From contig JXTC01000514.1 of NCBI GenBank assembly GCA_002914845.1, forward strand, positions 149,060 through 213,059: a stretch of 64,000 bases of DNA, read 5' to 3'. This document shows, piece by piece, positions 22,725 to 37,300 of this stretch (positions are counted from its first letter, which is position 1; every line of letters starts with the position of its first letter). A program made the translations under genes and the position numbers. Under the pieces are notes generated by a model. It was not told the origin of the DNA, made no database searches, and saw nothing but the letters and a program-made list of their open reading frames with translations. This stretch comes from Trema orientale. Lineage: Eukaryota; Streptophyta; Magnoliopsida; Rosales; Cannabaceae.

Positions 22725-24919
22725 GGGGTTTTCTCGCTCAGTTTGCTGATGATGATTCGATTATCCGAGTCCCAACTCCAGCTGCTCTTGTTTCTCTTCT
22801 GGTTCAATAAGGAAAACCATGAAAACTATTAGCTGAAATGTATGTGGGGCAAAAAGAATCGGTTTAGCCACCTTTCATGGACAAAAATAAAAGAAAAAAG
22901 AAATATCATACTCTGCCCTCAGACGTGTGTATGTGGAATTCCAAACCATTGTTATATCATGGATTGTTATTATTAATGACAACTTAATATGCTCACGCTC
23001 TCCACTTAGATAGCAAGAACTCGATTGTGACAAGGACTCTGTTTTTAGATGAATTTGTTAAGGAATCTCCCTCCTTTTCAATATTGAAGGTGTCATATTG
23101 AAGCTTTGTATTATTGTGAAAGTTGCTATTGATGCAGTTGTTTATCTATAAATGGAATCTGGTTTCAAATAATGTTCATAATAAAAACGAGAAAAAGTGG
23201 AAGAAAAAGCTAGTCTTGCTAACTTTTGTACATTGGGAAAGCAAAGTGCACTCTTTATTTTATCCAAAAAGAACCATAAAAAAAAAAAAAGCAACCGCAT
23301 TAGAGAAAAGGAGCTTAGTCACTAAACTATGGGGCACCTTTTTTCCTACTTATAATAAGCACTTAAAAAGATTGTAAAGCGGTGAAAATAAAAGAGCAAG
23401 GAATACAGAAAAGCAAAGTGGTTATGAAGAATCCAAGAAGCTGTTCATCACAAAGAAAAAGTTAAAGTTAAAATTTTCTTTTGTTCTTTATAAAAGACGA
23501 GGGAATTTAATGGGACGAGTTTCTTTGAAGATGATGCTTGAGATTTAGTACTTTTATTAAAATAATAGGGACATTGCATAGGATTAATCTGCTTAAACAA
23601 GGGCAAAGATGGAAAGCACTAAATGGTATTAAGCACACAATTTCAATGGCAAAGAAAAAGAATAGATAAACCCAAGACATTGCTTTCAAAAAAAAAAAAA
23701 AAAAAAAAGAAATATCCATCCCATCGTTAAATAATTTTAAAAACGAGTGACACAAATAAAGAGAGATCTTAAACTCGAAGCCTGGTCTATCTTTACACAC
23801 ACTAATATAAATATATATTTACGTATATATAACTGAGCATTATTTGTTTAGGAACATTTCAGCAGCAATGAGATTCACTAGGAGTTTTTATATGTTGCAG
23901 GATTATATGTGGTATTATAAGAACAATTTCATCTAAAAAATGAATTGCAAAAATCCCATGTATAAAACTTTCTAGTAGTCTCTGCAAAAGATGTCAAGTT
24001 TTTATTGCAACTCTTTTTTTTTTTCATAAGGGAAAATTCATGCAGAATACAGAAAGAAAAATGAAGAACCTGGCTATCTGAAAGTCACTGATCTATTATC
24101 ACCAATGATATCTTGCCACCAATTCACTGCCTTGACACTTAATCAAAGACTTGAGGGGAGTTTGCACTCTACACAAAATTTTCTCCTCTAATTACGCATT
24201 CAATAGTCACTAATCAGTATAGGCTTGAAAATAATCAAGGGAAAATTCTCAAAAGGATAACCAGAAACCAAAAACTAAAAACTAAAAGAAAGCATTTAGA
24301 AGAAAGAAGAGTTATTTCTTAATAACAATGTCGGTAAACGTGGGGGTGGCATCAGCTAAACATTTTGGCCAACTAACAAGTGGTAACGCATTGATGTTAT
24401 CTCACTATCATTGCTGACTGTATTGATTGAAAAACAATTACGGAGAATTAAAGGTTCAAATTTTCATTGTGAATTTAAAAGGAAATTTAATCTGTTTTTA
24501 AGGAAAAATAAGAAATTGTAATAATTTGATTATATCGATTTTGGTATAATCAAATGGTGAGTTTCCCGTTTTGATAGTTTTAGTTTATTATTAATATTTT
24601 AATTTATAATTTTCTGTTTATGTTTACAATAGTATAATATAGTTAGAAGTGATAATTACAATTGTATACATTGTATTTTGCTAGTTTGTTCAGTTTATAC
24701 TTTGCGTTTTGGTTATTATTATCAATATTGATATTCAAATTTAGAATTTGTAATAAATTTATACCATCTGGTTTGAAACTGATTTAGGTTAATATGTTTA
24801 TCATAATATCTTTAAAATTTAGATATATTTATTTAAAAAGATACTTAAGTTTAAAACTTATCTAAAATTGACAAATATGTTTATAAACAATATTTGATAT
24901 TTATTGGTTTTTGTTTTAA

Positions 24920-24920
24920 N
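24920..24920. other. single N, probable collapsed gap
   Basis: Lies in AT-rich noncoding DNA. The amount of missing sequence cannot be inferred. Confidence 0.5.
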
Positions 24921-25870
24921 AGCATGGTCTTTGGTCTATTTTTTTAATTATTATTTAATATTTGTTCTTTTAACCAATAACTTTAATTATTTTATTTTAA
25001 AATTTAAATTAAGTAATAAATTATATATCTTAAAGTTTAAAAGGTGTTTTAGTAAACTCAATGGTCAAAATTGGTGTTTGACCCAAAGAACATATAAATT
25101 TATTACAAGTTTCGAAAATGAACATCAATGATAATAAGAACAAAAATACAATGTATAAATTGAACAAATAACTGAAATGCAAGATATAAAATTGTAATTA
25201 ACCCTAATTAGAAGGCCAAAAAGAAAGTAAAGGGAAAAGAAAACAAACATTAATCAAATATATATACAGCATAATTTTAATAAAAATAATAATAATAATA
25301 TCAGCACAATCTTTATTCTGCATGCCCTGGGAAGGAAGGATTAATATAAAACTGATTCACAATTTATACGTAATAAATGTACTATTCTCGATTACTTTAA
25401 TTTTTTTCTTCAGCTGCTACTTTGTCAAATATTCAAGAACCCCCTTCGATCTTGTCCAGTTATTTTTTTTTCAAAAAAAAAAATGCTCACTAGGAAAGAC
25501 ATGCATGAAGCGAGGGCAAAAAAAGTTGATGTTAATTATTCCTTGTTTTGACTTAAAAGTCAGACATTAAACAACAAAGGTAAAACTCACATGGTAGGGT
25601 CCTTACTTTAAAGCTTTCTTAAGCCAATGCTTTCAAGCCTCAATCCAAGTTTATAAATGCGTAACAATGAAGGAACCTGCAGGTCTTAAAATGAATCAAA
25701 ATTTGCGACGGCACAGAACCAATGGCATAAAATCTGTTGTTGTCTTTTTTCGGCTAAAGTGTCATTTTCCAACACTTCACTACAAACACGAGACATGGAT
25801 TAAGGGCTAGGACCACTTAACTTGGGGACTAACCTGGAACAACTATGGAATAATTTTGGCTCATTATTTA

Positions 25871-25925
25871 TGATCCATAAAGCCATGATCCAACAGCCAA
25901 CCAACTATCATGGCTTTATGGATCA
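25871..25925. repeat. perfect 19-bp inverted repeat, 17-nt loop
   Basis: TGATCCATAAAGCCATGAT is followed, after 17 bases, by its exact reverse complement ATCATGGCTTTATGGATCA. Pairing stops sharply at both ends. It is the right size for a small-RNA hairpin but also for a minimal palindromic insertion. I do not recognise it as a known miRNA. Confidence 0.85.
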
Positions 25926-26459
25926 GGGAAAAAAAGGTACAACTTTCTCCTATAATAAAATATAACTAATAGTAATGGCATTGTCATGGTGACCTATAAC
26001 GTAAGCATTATATAGTCTTCACCAATAAGTTTCTGTTCAGCATTGAGAAGATGACTACTCAAACATGAGAGACAAACAAAAAAATTCCACAGTCCCAAAT
26101 GAAAACATATTGTCCAACAAGGACAGCATTCAAATCACAAAAAGTAAGATCATGTCAATGTTGTTACTTTCAAACTGTGAGCTTTATTTTCATCTAATGG
26201 AGCTTTTTTCTCTACCATGGGATTCCCCCACGATGGCTACTTGTTTTACATGGGAAATAAGCCTTGCAGACCTGAACATACGCAAGGAGTTCTAACGAAC
26301 AACTCAAATTTATCAGAAATTACCAAAGCCTCAAGCATTTTTTTTTTTTTTTGGGGATGTATTCTCAGTTGAAAAAAACAACACTGGAAAGTTCTTTTCG
26401 TTTGAAAAAAAAAAAAAAAAAAAAAAAGGGGCAGGAATAAAACTTAAGAGGGTCAATCA

Positions 26460-29159
26460 CTAACGGCCATCTTTCTCAAGTTTCTCAATTTCTTCTTGGT
26501 GCTTTTTCTCCGCCTCCTGCATTTCTCTTTCAGCGTCCTCCTCTTCTTCAATCTGGTCAAGATCATCAAACTCCTTGGCTGCGCTCATTGCTTTTACCAC
26601 AGGATCTCTAAGCTCGGATATTAAGCCACCACCAACCTTGTACTCTTCTTCATCCCCGACCAAGAATAATCGCTGGTCAGGTCCTGATGCCATGGGAATA
26701 TCGACTGCCAGTAGTTTCATATCATACTGCAATAAATGAAACTAGGGGTTAGGTCAGGCAAACCAGGCCATTCAAGTAACTCTCTTTCTGTTGCAACCCT
26801 TTCCTAGTATTTCACTATGTTCCGTCCCTGTAAGTTTCTTCTCTAAATACCAATTAAGAAAGAAACGAAGAATGATTCCTGCTATTTATAATTTCCTGTG
26901 TCACCTTTATTTAACCCTTATTTATCAAGGTTAGACATCAGAAATAGAAGGGTAATTGGTACTCGTTTATTTGGTACACTTGCTTATGGTATGTGAATCC
27001 TTTAACAGGGGCTAGACAAAATACATAAAGCTTCATTTTTCACGAGATCACAATGGTATTCAAAGAGCTCAATCACGTCTATGTGAATTCCATTGGTTTG
27101 TTGTTGTACGGGTAAATACATGTACATGCTTAACTATACTGCTCTAATAGTGACTAGAGTAACAACAATTGCTAGCCGATTAGCAGCAAAAGGCTACTTG
27201 ATCAATTTTCCCCACTTGCGAGAGACTTGAATTGTACGAGACAGGGAAGAATTTACAGAAGGGATTACAGTGGCAGGATACACCAGCTGAAGCGTATATT
27301 TCACAAAGAATCTATTTTTGCAACATCTTCATTTCTCCATAAAATAGCCCAGTGCATAATTTAATAAAAATTCTATATTCCTATTTGGTTTTACACAGCA
27401 GAACAAAAATAATGAAAACGCATGCCTAGTCAAGAACTTTACAAGTTATAAGATCATACTTGAAAGATAATGAGAAGGCAGCTTAAAACAGAGGGATACC
27501 TGGCCTTTTTTCTTCTTTACTTCAACGCTGACCAGACCCTTTCTCTCCGAACCTCGTATTGGGAAGATGAGAAAACAACGCTTGCTCCTAAATCTTGGCT
27601 TGAAATTCTTTATCGTAAGTCCACCTCCTGACATTACATAGGCTCTTAGTTCTGATCCTGAAAGAGGGGCGCCCATAACTTCAAGAATCCCAGCAGATGT
27701 ATTGAGCTTCCTCATGGCAATTCTATAAACTCTATCGGGGTTAATTGTGTATCTAGAGCGGACATAAAGGCCCTGACAGTAACAACAGAACGCATCTTTC
27801 AGATGGCAATCCAGAAAGCATGTTTCTCCACCAACAGTGCAACAACACGTATACAGGAAATGAGCATGATACAAATAGCCTACTGGAAGTATGGTGCAAC
27901 GGCAGTCATGTATAAACTCATATAATGAAATACACAAAAAAAATTTATACGAGACATTAACAGGGACTAAAAACCGGACTACTCACTCACACAGTCACCC
28001 ACCAACCACTTGAGATAGCCCCAAGTGGCAAAATACATTAACTTTTCATGATTAGATGACAAGAAGCTGGGGAGTATCCAATTCGAACCGAGCGTGGTCT
28101 TAATCAGATACATCTTTTCTAAATGTAGCATGTTCAACGTGCATCATAGTGAAATTATACGCCACCGGTAGGGTTAACAAACTCAGTGATAAAAATCCAA
28201 AAAGTCCCAATACAGTTCATGAAATTTACCCTCATAAGCATCTTGTAAATCCAAAGTATGGGAGAGTAAGTATTCCACTTAATAAACAAAACAATACCCA
28301 AGAAATAAAAAGCCAAAAGGAAGCCAAGAGAAAAAAAAAAAAAAAAAAAAATGCAGGCAGATTAACCAATAACCAAACAAGAACCTTAGCCTCAGCTGAG
28401 AATGTAATGCAGTCGAAATGCAAAAGGGTGATCTCTATATAATAATACCTTATCTATGATCAGTACCAAGACTAGATTTAACGTGCATAGAACACTCTAG
28501 CGTCAACAATTCAGAGTCCCCCATTACAGGAATCAGCAATTAGGGCATTGTACAAATTGAGTATTAAACTTAGAAAGACCGGAACTCACAGCGAAAGCGA
28601 CGATGGCGGACGAAAGAGCAAGAAACCCATACTTGGCCATTCCTTCTGAAAACCCAATGAAGGTATTGGCAACGCCAAACATGATCCTCCATAGCAAAGC
28701 ACACGCCACCAAAGCTCCGGCCCCTAACAGGACGAGATAATTCCTGCTAAAGAAAGCCTCAATCTGCAACCCTAGGGCCCCACGGTACCGCGAGAAGGTG
28801 GAAGCCACGGCCGCCGCCGGCTTCTCGAAGACCTTCTTGGCGAAATTCGCATTGATATTGGCCTTCCCCAAATCCGAAGACTTGAAAGAGAAGAACCTGA
28901 GCCCAAGCCCAGCCCTAGACCAGAAGGCGTCAGGATTGTGGTGCTTCGGAGGCGAAGGGATCCGGGTCAACACCGCATTGGACGAACCGGGTGGTCCGAA
29001 CCGGTTGGGAGGAGGGGCGGGGGCGGAGTGGTGGGCCCTAGTTAGCGAATCTCGGAAGGAAGAGGCGGCGGTGGAATTGGGGGAAGAGGGTTTTGGGATG
29101 TGAGTGTAATTGTGGAGTCTGAGATAGCCATGGACGAGTCTCGATGAAGCTCTGGACAT
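26460..29159 (-). CDS. mitochondrial inner-membrane protein, COA1/Tim21-like
   Basis: Probably a nuclear-encoded mitochondrial protein of the cytochrome-oxidase assembly factor 1 (COA1, DUF1783) family. Three exons on the minus strand: 28590-29159 (an in-frame ATG at 29168 is an alternative start), 27500-27772, 26460-26726, all ending in phase 0, about 369 residues. The N terminus MSRASSRLVHGYLRLHNY is rich in Arg, Ser and Leu without acids, like a targeting peptide. A Pro/Ser-rich stretch follows, then hydrophobic segments YLVLLGAGALVACALLWRIM and FLALSSAIVAFA. The second exon holds YTINPDRVYRIAMRKLNTSA and LEVMGAPLSGSELRAYVMSG, a Tim21/COA1-like alpha-beta core. The C terminus is a long acidic coiled coil (FDDLDQIEEEEDAEREM and on). 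The family call rests on recalled motifs; the gene model itself is firm. Confidence 0.82.
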
Positions 29160-29168
29160 TTGATTCAT

Positions 29169-30075
29169 TCAGGCCTATAGCTATATATACAGAGATTTAG
29201 ATTCACAAACACACAAACTCGTATGAAGAAAAACAATGATGAAGAAGAAGAAGAGAAAAAGAGAATTGGAAATTGGTTTTTTTTTTCTTTTTTTTAATAT
29301 ACAGATTGTTAGTAAGACTTTCTTCTAGCTTGAGCTGCTTAAATGTTCTCTCTTACCAAGATTACATTTCATTTCTGACATAATAAATTCTATTTCTTAG
29401 GGTAATTATTATAAATAATAGACTCTCTTTCCTCTTCTTCTCCTTCTCCTCCTCCTCCTCCTCATCACTCTCTCAATTATTATTATTATTATTATTATTA
29501 TTAAATTAAGAAGAAGAAGAAGAAGAAGAAGAAGACATTTACAATGTCTGGGAGAAAAAAAACGAAATCAGAACTAGATAATTAAGGATGAGGAGTTGGG
29601 TCATGGTTTAGTCACGTCACAGTTCTTTTCTATGGAGCAGAACATTGACCCAAATAAAAACAAGACCATGATGAAATATAAAATGGCTCTTTGTTAATTA
29701 CGATAAATGGGTAAGTTAATCTCTTTCTCGTTTTTGTTTGTTTACTTTTTGAAATTTTTCGAGTTCGCCAAAACGCCAAGCTATGGAGTTCTTCAGTAAT
29801 TGCTTAAAGAATAACATCTATGGAATATTTAGCAAATTGGGGGAGCATGCAATTAAACATTTTAACTCAAAAACTGCCAAACCATAACAAAGGACCATTT
29901 CTAAGCTGAAATCAACAGAGACGAAGAATACTAAAACTAGTCCAGTATAATATGGGCACATAATGTGTGCAATAACAAACTCAAAATTAGTTCCATTACA
30001 GTAACATAAAACAGGACACTGTTGACTCTTCTGCTCTTGGGGAAAAAACACTACTATTTTCAGCCATTGAGTAGC
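29169..30075. other. COA1-like promoter region with compound microsatellite
   Basis: Contains the COA1-like gene's leader on the right side of its start, the microsatellite at 29430-29535, and the RPL10 3' UTR at its right end. No further gene is seen. Confidence 0.6.
29430..29535. repeat. compound microsatellite (CTT/CTC)n-(ATT)n-(AGA)n
   Basis: CTTCTTCTCC and CTCCTC triplets, then about eight ATT units, then about nine AGA units follow one another within about 100 bases, roughly 300 bases upstream of the COA1-like start codon. Confidence 0.9.
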
Positions 30076-31686
<1,611 letters not shown>

Positions 31687-31754
31687 GGCGTAACCTTGGC
31701 TTCAGCTCCCGCTGCTGCAGCTGATCCTAGTGAGTGGTCGTCTTTCGCAGATAC

Positions 31755-31873
31755 AAACCCTAAAATCGATCCTTATATACTGGATATGGTGGACTACCCC
31801 GAAAGGCGAAAATGGGCGTCTTGAAACCCTACCACCTTGACCGGGTGTGAGTAATGGGCCATACCCAGGCCCA
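31755..31873 (-). promoter_or_regulatory. RPL10 promoter: TATA, telo-box and site II elements
   Basis: Upstream of the RPL10 start codon, AAACCCTAAA (31755-31764) is a telo-box and AAACCCTA recurs at 31824-31831. TGGGCC at 31855-31860 and GGCCCA at 31868-31873 are site II (TGGGCY) elements facing each other. On the minus strand TATATAAG (about 31772-31779) is a TATA candidate. Telo-box plus site II is the known signature of plant ribosomal-protein promoters, tied to TCP and telo-box factors and to growth. Confidence 0.8.
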
Positions 31874-31882
31874 ATTATTATG

Positions 31883-32266
31883 GGAAAAAGTTCACAAATA
31901 CCCGTTTTTAAAACCATATTTTCATAAATACTCGTTTTTTCTTTTTATTTCATACATACCCATTTTATATCTTTTTTGAAAAAATATAGACCACCACTAT
32001 TTTACACATGCATTAAATATATACCGTAGTCTATATTTCATGAATAAAAATTACAATAAAAATTGGCATATTTTTAAAATGTATATTGTTTATATTTTAC
32101 ACATGAAATGTGTATCTCATGGATAAAATTTACATTGTAAATGTGGATCACTCATATTTTGTATATGAAATGTGGACCATAAAAATGGATATTTTTGAAA
32201 GAAAAATTAAATACATATATTTATGAAAAAAGTTTTAAAAAATGAGTACTAGGCGTAAATTTCTCC
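31883..32266 (-). mobile_element. AT-rich long-TIR element, copy B
   Basis: Reads as the reverse complement of the element at 1327-1765 and shares blocks such as TTTTTGAAAGAAAAATTAAA and CATATTTTGTATATGAAATG. Its left end lies about ten bases beyond the outer site II element of RPL10, so it limits the native promoter on that side. Confidence 0.65.
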
Positions 32267-32619
32267 ATTATTATCCCATGGTTCCGGAAAAAGTTCAGGG
32301 CTTTTCAATGACTGAATTTTGGATCATAGCTTGTAAAATAACATTTTTTTCAAACACGGTTAAAAATGGTCTAAGTTTGAAAATTATTTAAAGAATAACG
32401 TTTTTCAAATTTAGTATATCGAAATATAGTGATTTATATTTTATTCCTTCAAGTATATATATATTGATTTATTTTTTGAAAATTGACTTATTTTTTAAAA
32501 ATTTGATTTACTTCATAAAAAATTAATTTACTTTTAAAAAAAGAGATCAAATAAAAAACGGTTATTTATCAAAATATAATTATAAAACGGTCATTTAGTA
32601 AATATGTGTAAACAATGAC

Positions 32620-33189
32620 TATTTTTTAAATTAATTTTTGAAAAATGCCATTTCTTATAAATACTCGAAAGGTCACCATTTTCGTAAACATATTTCCATA
32701 ATACCCTTTTTTTGTTATTTTTATTTCATAAATACATATTTTATACTGTTTTTAGTAATTTATACCATACGAATTTTATACATTAAATGCATACCATACC
32801 ACTGTATACATTTCAAGAACAAAACTTGCATTTTAAAATCATGATATATTTCAAAATGTATACCACAGTCGTAAATTTACAATATAAATATAAATTATAG
32901 TTAAAAATTTATATTATAAATGTATACGAATTTTATACATGAAATATATACCGTTATAAATATTTCTTAAAAAAAATTATAAAAATTAGTAACATATCAA
33001 AATGCATACCACCTTTGTAATTTTATACTGCAAATGCAAATTATAGATAAAAATTTACATTATAAACATATATCGTACATATTTTACCACACGAAATATA
33101 AACCTAAAAATAAGTATTTTTGAAAAAAAAAATAAAAATAAAAATTATGAAATATAAGGGGTAAAAATGAGTGTAAATATAAATTTCTT
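32620..33189. mobile_element. AT-rich long-TIR element, copy C (diverged)
   Basis: The right end GAGTGTAAATATAAATTTCT resembles the TIR of copies A and B. The interior repeats TTTATACATGAAATATATAC-like and AATGCATACCAC phrases seen in copies A and B. Borders are approximate. Confidence 0.45.
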
Positions 33190-33204
33190 GATGGTTCCTA
33201 TACT

Positions 33205-33385
33205 TAGGGCTAGCAATTCGTGACACGACATGACAACACGATTCAAAACCCGCATGAAATTAACAGGTTTGAGTTTAGCTTAATTATGTTCGTATCGTAT
33301 TCGTGTCGGAGATATTAACCCATTTAATTAATGGGTCGTGTTCGGGTTAAACCTGTTAACACGAAAATAAATCGCTGACTATTGT
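33205..33385 (+). mobile_element. hAT-type MITE fragment
   Basis: Starts TAGGGCTAGCAATTCGTGAC, continues ACGACATGACAACACGATTC and has TGGGTCGTGTTCGGGTTAAA. It belongs to the same broad family as 6113-6600. No right terminus is seen. Confidence 0.5.
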
Positions 33386-34388
33386 GCTCGTATAATGTAT
33401 TCTTGCTCATTTTGTTTAAGCCCAAAGGCCGAAACGGAAGCCCGAAGCTCAAATTAGCTTAACTTAACCTAACAATTCTGCGGTATTGTGCACATACTCT
33501 TAATCTAATTATGCAAGAGGGACTTAAATTTATTGATTCTTCTGTTGTCAAGATTCGTGATAATATCAAGTATCTTAAGTTATCTCAAGTTAGAAAGTAA
33601 AAACTTTTGGAGTGTGTCAACTTAGTTTCAGTGGGTAGTGAAGAATCATACTTGTCGCTGTAGAGTTGTGTCGTCATAGAGTTGGAGACGAAAGATTGAA
33701 AGGGACTAAGGAGAGGCCGAGACTGAGATGTAGTGGTAGATAGTCGATAGGTCATTGGTAGTGTAGTGTCGTGTGTGTGAATATGAATTATGTCTTTTAT
33801 CACAACTTTAGCCACTTAACAGTATTTTTGATGTAGTTTTTGCCCATAATCTTTTTAGTTTTTCCCTCTAACTTCTATGCAAAGCTAAACATAGTTTAGG
33901 GATATAAAGCATAGTTTAGAGGATTAAATTGAGATATTTTATAGTTTAAGAGCCAAATTGAGACTTTAATTATCGAAGGGGCCACAAGTTCAAATTAATT
34001 GATGTCATATAAGACAAGTGCATGTCGTTTTCCCTTTGTGCCTTTCGAGTCAAGCAAACTACACGCCGTTTTCTTTTGCAGAATTTTGGTGCCGTTTAAT
34101 CGTTTAGCGATTAAAACGTTTTCCCTTCACATAAGCGACATGTCGTTCTTTGAGTCACGCACACTTCATGGACTCGTTTAGCAACTAAAAACGACATCTT
34201 GTCTTAATCCCTAGAACTCCCCAGTCGTTTCCCCATCAACTATAAAACGTACCGACTCTTCTGCGCTTTGACACGTACGGACGTGACGTGCCGACATCCG
34301 AGTCAAAGCACCTGAAACCGGGCTCCACCATTGCAGGCCTGCGGAGAGTTGAACTTGAAGAGGAATCAAGGTCGGAGTGAACCGAGTA

Positions 34389-37300
34389 ATGAAGATACAC
34401 CACGTCCCTTGCTTGGAGGACAACTATTCTTACCTGTAATACCCAAAACCCATCTTCGCAATTTTCTCAATTTCATTTCTGGTTTCTGAAAATTTATCTT
34501 CTTTATGTAATCAAAGCTGTGTTGAAGGTGCAACACTGAAGATTTCTTCGCAAAAATTTTGGTGGGTTTTGGTTGAATTTGTAGGATTATCGATGAGAGC
34601 ACCAAGGAAGCCGCGGTAGTCGATCCTGTTGAGCCCGAGAAGGTTCTAGACGTTGCTCAGCAACAGGGCGCCCTTATCAAGCTCGTCCTCACTACTCACC
34701 ATCACTGGTATCATGGATACCCTTCAGTTTTTTCTTCTATAATTTTGATTGATTGTAACTTCATAGTATTAACTTTCCTAGGTGTGACAAAAGGCTATGA
34801 AACTTTGGGGCCTGGTTTTTAGTGTATGTTCAGAGTTTGATTCAAAACGTTTATAAGCTTTTCATGTTAGCTCAAAGACTCAATAACGGCTTTATTTCAT
34901 AGAAAATTACCATTTGATAGGGTCTTCATTGTGGGTTCATATGCATTTCTGAATTGGGTATTGTATACAAGTAGGAATCTAACCATTTAAGGTGCAGTTG
35001 ACATGGAAAATATTCTGGCGTATGTTAATGTTTTTAATTCTTATATTGGATAGGGATCATGCTGGCGGGAACGAGAAGCTAAAGCAATTAGTCCCAGGGA
35101 TTAAGGTGTATGGCGGGTCTAAAGACAACGTGAAGGGCTGCACCGATAGTGTAGAAAATGGTGATAAGATTTCACTTGGGGCTGATGTTAATATATTGGC
35201 GCTTCACACACCGTGGTATGGCTTTGTACTTTTTCTTCTTTTTTTGTGTAGACATACGTTTTAGCTATTCGGACCTGGGGATAGATATTCTTTTGTTGTA
35301 GATACATGATGGGAAAGCAATTCGGGAAAATTCGACTTCATCTCAACAGTTGCAAAATTAAAATGTGGCAACTTCCACAAACTATAATACAATCCAGTTT
35401 CTCTAATTTGTTGGCTTGTTCTTACAATAGCACATTGCCCTCTTAATGGTTGAAGATTTTCAGCTTCTTCATTTTGGTATTACTACTAGATGCTTCAGGA
35501 ATTGATGCGCAAAACTGGCAATTCATTCTCCAGACCCTTATAAATCCCCTTGAGTTGACTTGTGAAACTAGTATGGATTGCAAAAAAATTTTGTCCTATT
35601 TTTTCTGCTTGAAGGTTAATATATTGTATAATTGGGAATTTTCTTTTGCATATCTTTCATCTTGTGTTCTTAAATGCATTAGACTTTTTTCAGCCACACC
35701 AAAGGTCATATAAGTTATTACGTGACTAGCAAGGAGGGGGAAGATCCTGCTGTTTTTACTGGAGACACTCTGGTAAGTTCATAGGAGCATTGTATTTGTT
35801 CTTTGTCCTCTTAATGTTCTGTAAAAAAATGTCATGGGATCTTCAGATCAATATAAAGATACATCACTTTTACTTGTCATATGGAAATGCCTTTGTGACC
35901 TGCGGTTCCTCTCTGATCAGAGTGAATACGAATTGAAAATAGTAAACGGCATTAGATGGGGTGCTTGTACTTAGATTGGACATAGGAGATCTACTAGCTG
36001 AAGGGAAAATATGAAATGGAAAGAATAAACGGCTTTGGGTTAGGGTTCTTGTACTTACAATGGGTTTAGAAGATCCGCTACCAACAGAAATGGTATTGGC
36101 GTTTACTGAGAAGTTGATCCCACATTTGTTGCTATGAAAGTATTAAATTGTTCAGAGTCTGGAATTTCAAGTCTTTATTTCCTTAAATGGTATTGCATTT
36201 ACTGAGAAGTTGATCCCACATATGTTGCTATGAAAGTATTAAATTGTTTAGAACTTGGAATATCAAATCCTTATTTCCTTTACTGGAAAGATTTTTTGGC
36301 TTTTTGGCAAGTGATTATGATGAGTGAATTAGGCATGTCATCATGGTCATTTCTCTTTATGCAGTTCATTGCTGGTTGTGGGAAATTTTTTGAAGGAACA
36401 GCAGAACAGATGTATCAGTCCCTATGTGTGACATTAGGTTCATTGCCAAAGCCAACTCGAGTTTACTGTGGCCATGAGGTAGTTTAAAATTTTCTTATTA
36501 TACATTCAAACGTGTAGACTTCTTCTTATTCTACACTCTGATTTGAGGACAACAAGTTGGGTATGCTTGTTAATCTTGGTGTTATTGCAACTTCTGACAC
36601 GTGATATTTCTTTCTGGTGTCCTTTAGCTGTCTGATTTCTTTCACCATCTAAAAAAATTCCATTCAAAATTTTTACTTGCAAGCATTCTTTCACTTAAAA
36701 TTAAAGCAATAGAAATGCTCATAGGATTCCTCCAGGGGAGAAAAAAAAATAATTATAAAATAAAAAATAAATAAAATTGCCCCTCAGGGCACTCATGTTT
36801 TGATAATCTTGCTGACTATACAACAACTGCTATGGCCCTAGTATTCTGGAAAGTGTAATTAATATTAGCTGAAAATTAGTTTTAGGGGCAGAGCTTAGGG
36901 CTAAGGCCATCTGATGCTTACCAGAGCCATAATAGTTTATTATATTTGTAAGCTTGTCAAAGAGCCGTCAAACTGGGAACCATCATCAGTGAGCAAGATA
37001 GTTCATTGCTGCTGTTAGATTAAGCTGGGCATGTGAGACGTCTATGAACAAATTTACATTAGCAAGGTAGTTTGTGTTCATCATCGTTCTTTGTCACTGA
37101 CATTGAGGCAGTGATTTTTTGTGTAGTATTGAGGAACTCGTTGAATGGAGGATAAATTTCACATCAGAATGTTGTTTCGATTACTTAGAAAAGTAGAATG
37201 TAGTTCTCATGATAGTTGTCAACTGAGTTTATTTGGTTCTAGTTCCAGATACATATATTGCCTCAAAGCACTTTTCTTCTAAATAAAAGTAACGACTTTG

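Larger units (their letters stand above)
22725..26459. other. intergenic region with a perfect hairpin
   Basis: Contains the LRR-kinase promoter (about 22725-23100), poly-A and poly-T runs, an N at 24920 and the inverted repeat at 25871-25925. No gene is supported; the open frames here are short and of low complexity. Confidence 0.6.
32267..34388. other. intergenic region between RPL10 and glyoxalase II
   Basis: Holds a diverged copy of the long-TIR element (about 32620-33189), a hAT MITE fragment (33205-33385) and the glyoxalase promoter. The latter contains a CGTTTAGCGATTAAAACG near-palindrome at about 34099. No gene is supported. Confidence 0.55.

Noticed and set aside
24904-25131. Open frame across the N at 24920
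   Set aside because: Low-complexity Phe/Leu/Lys translation of AT-rich DNA, made open only by the N.
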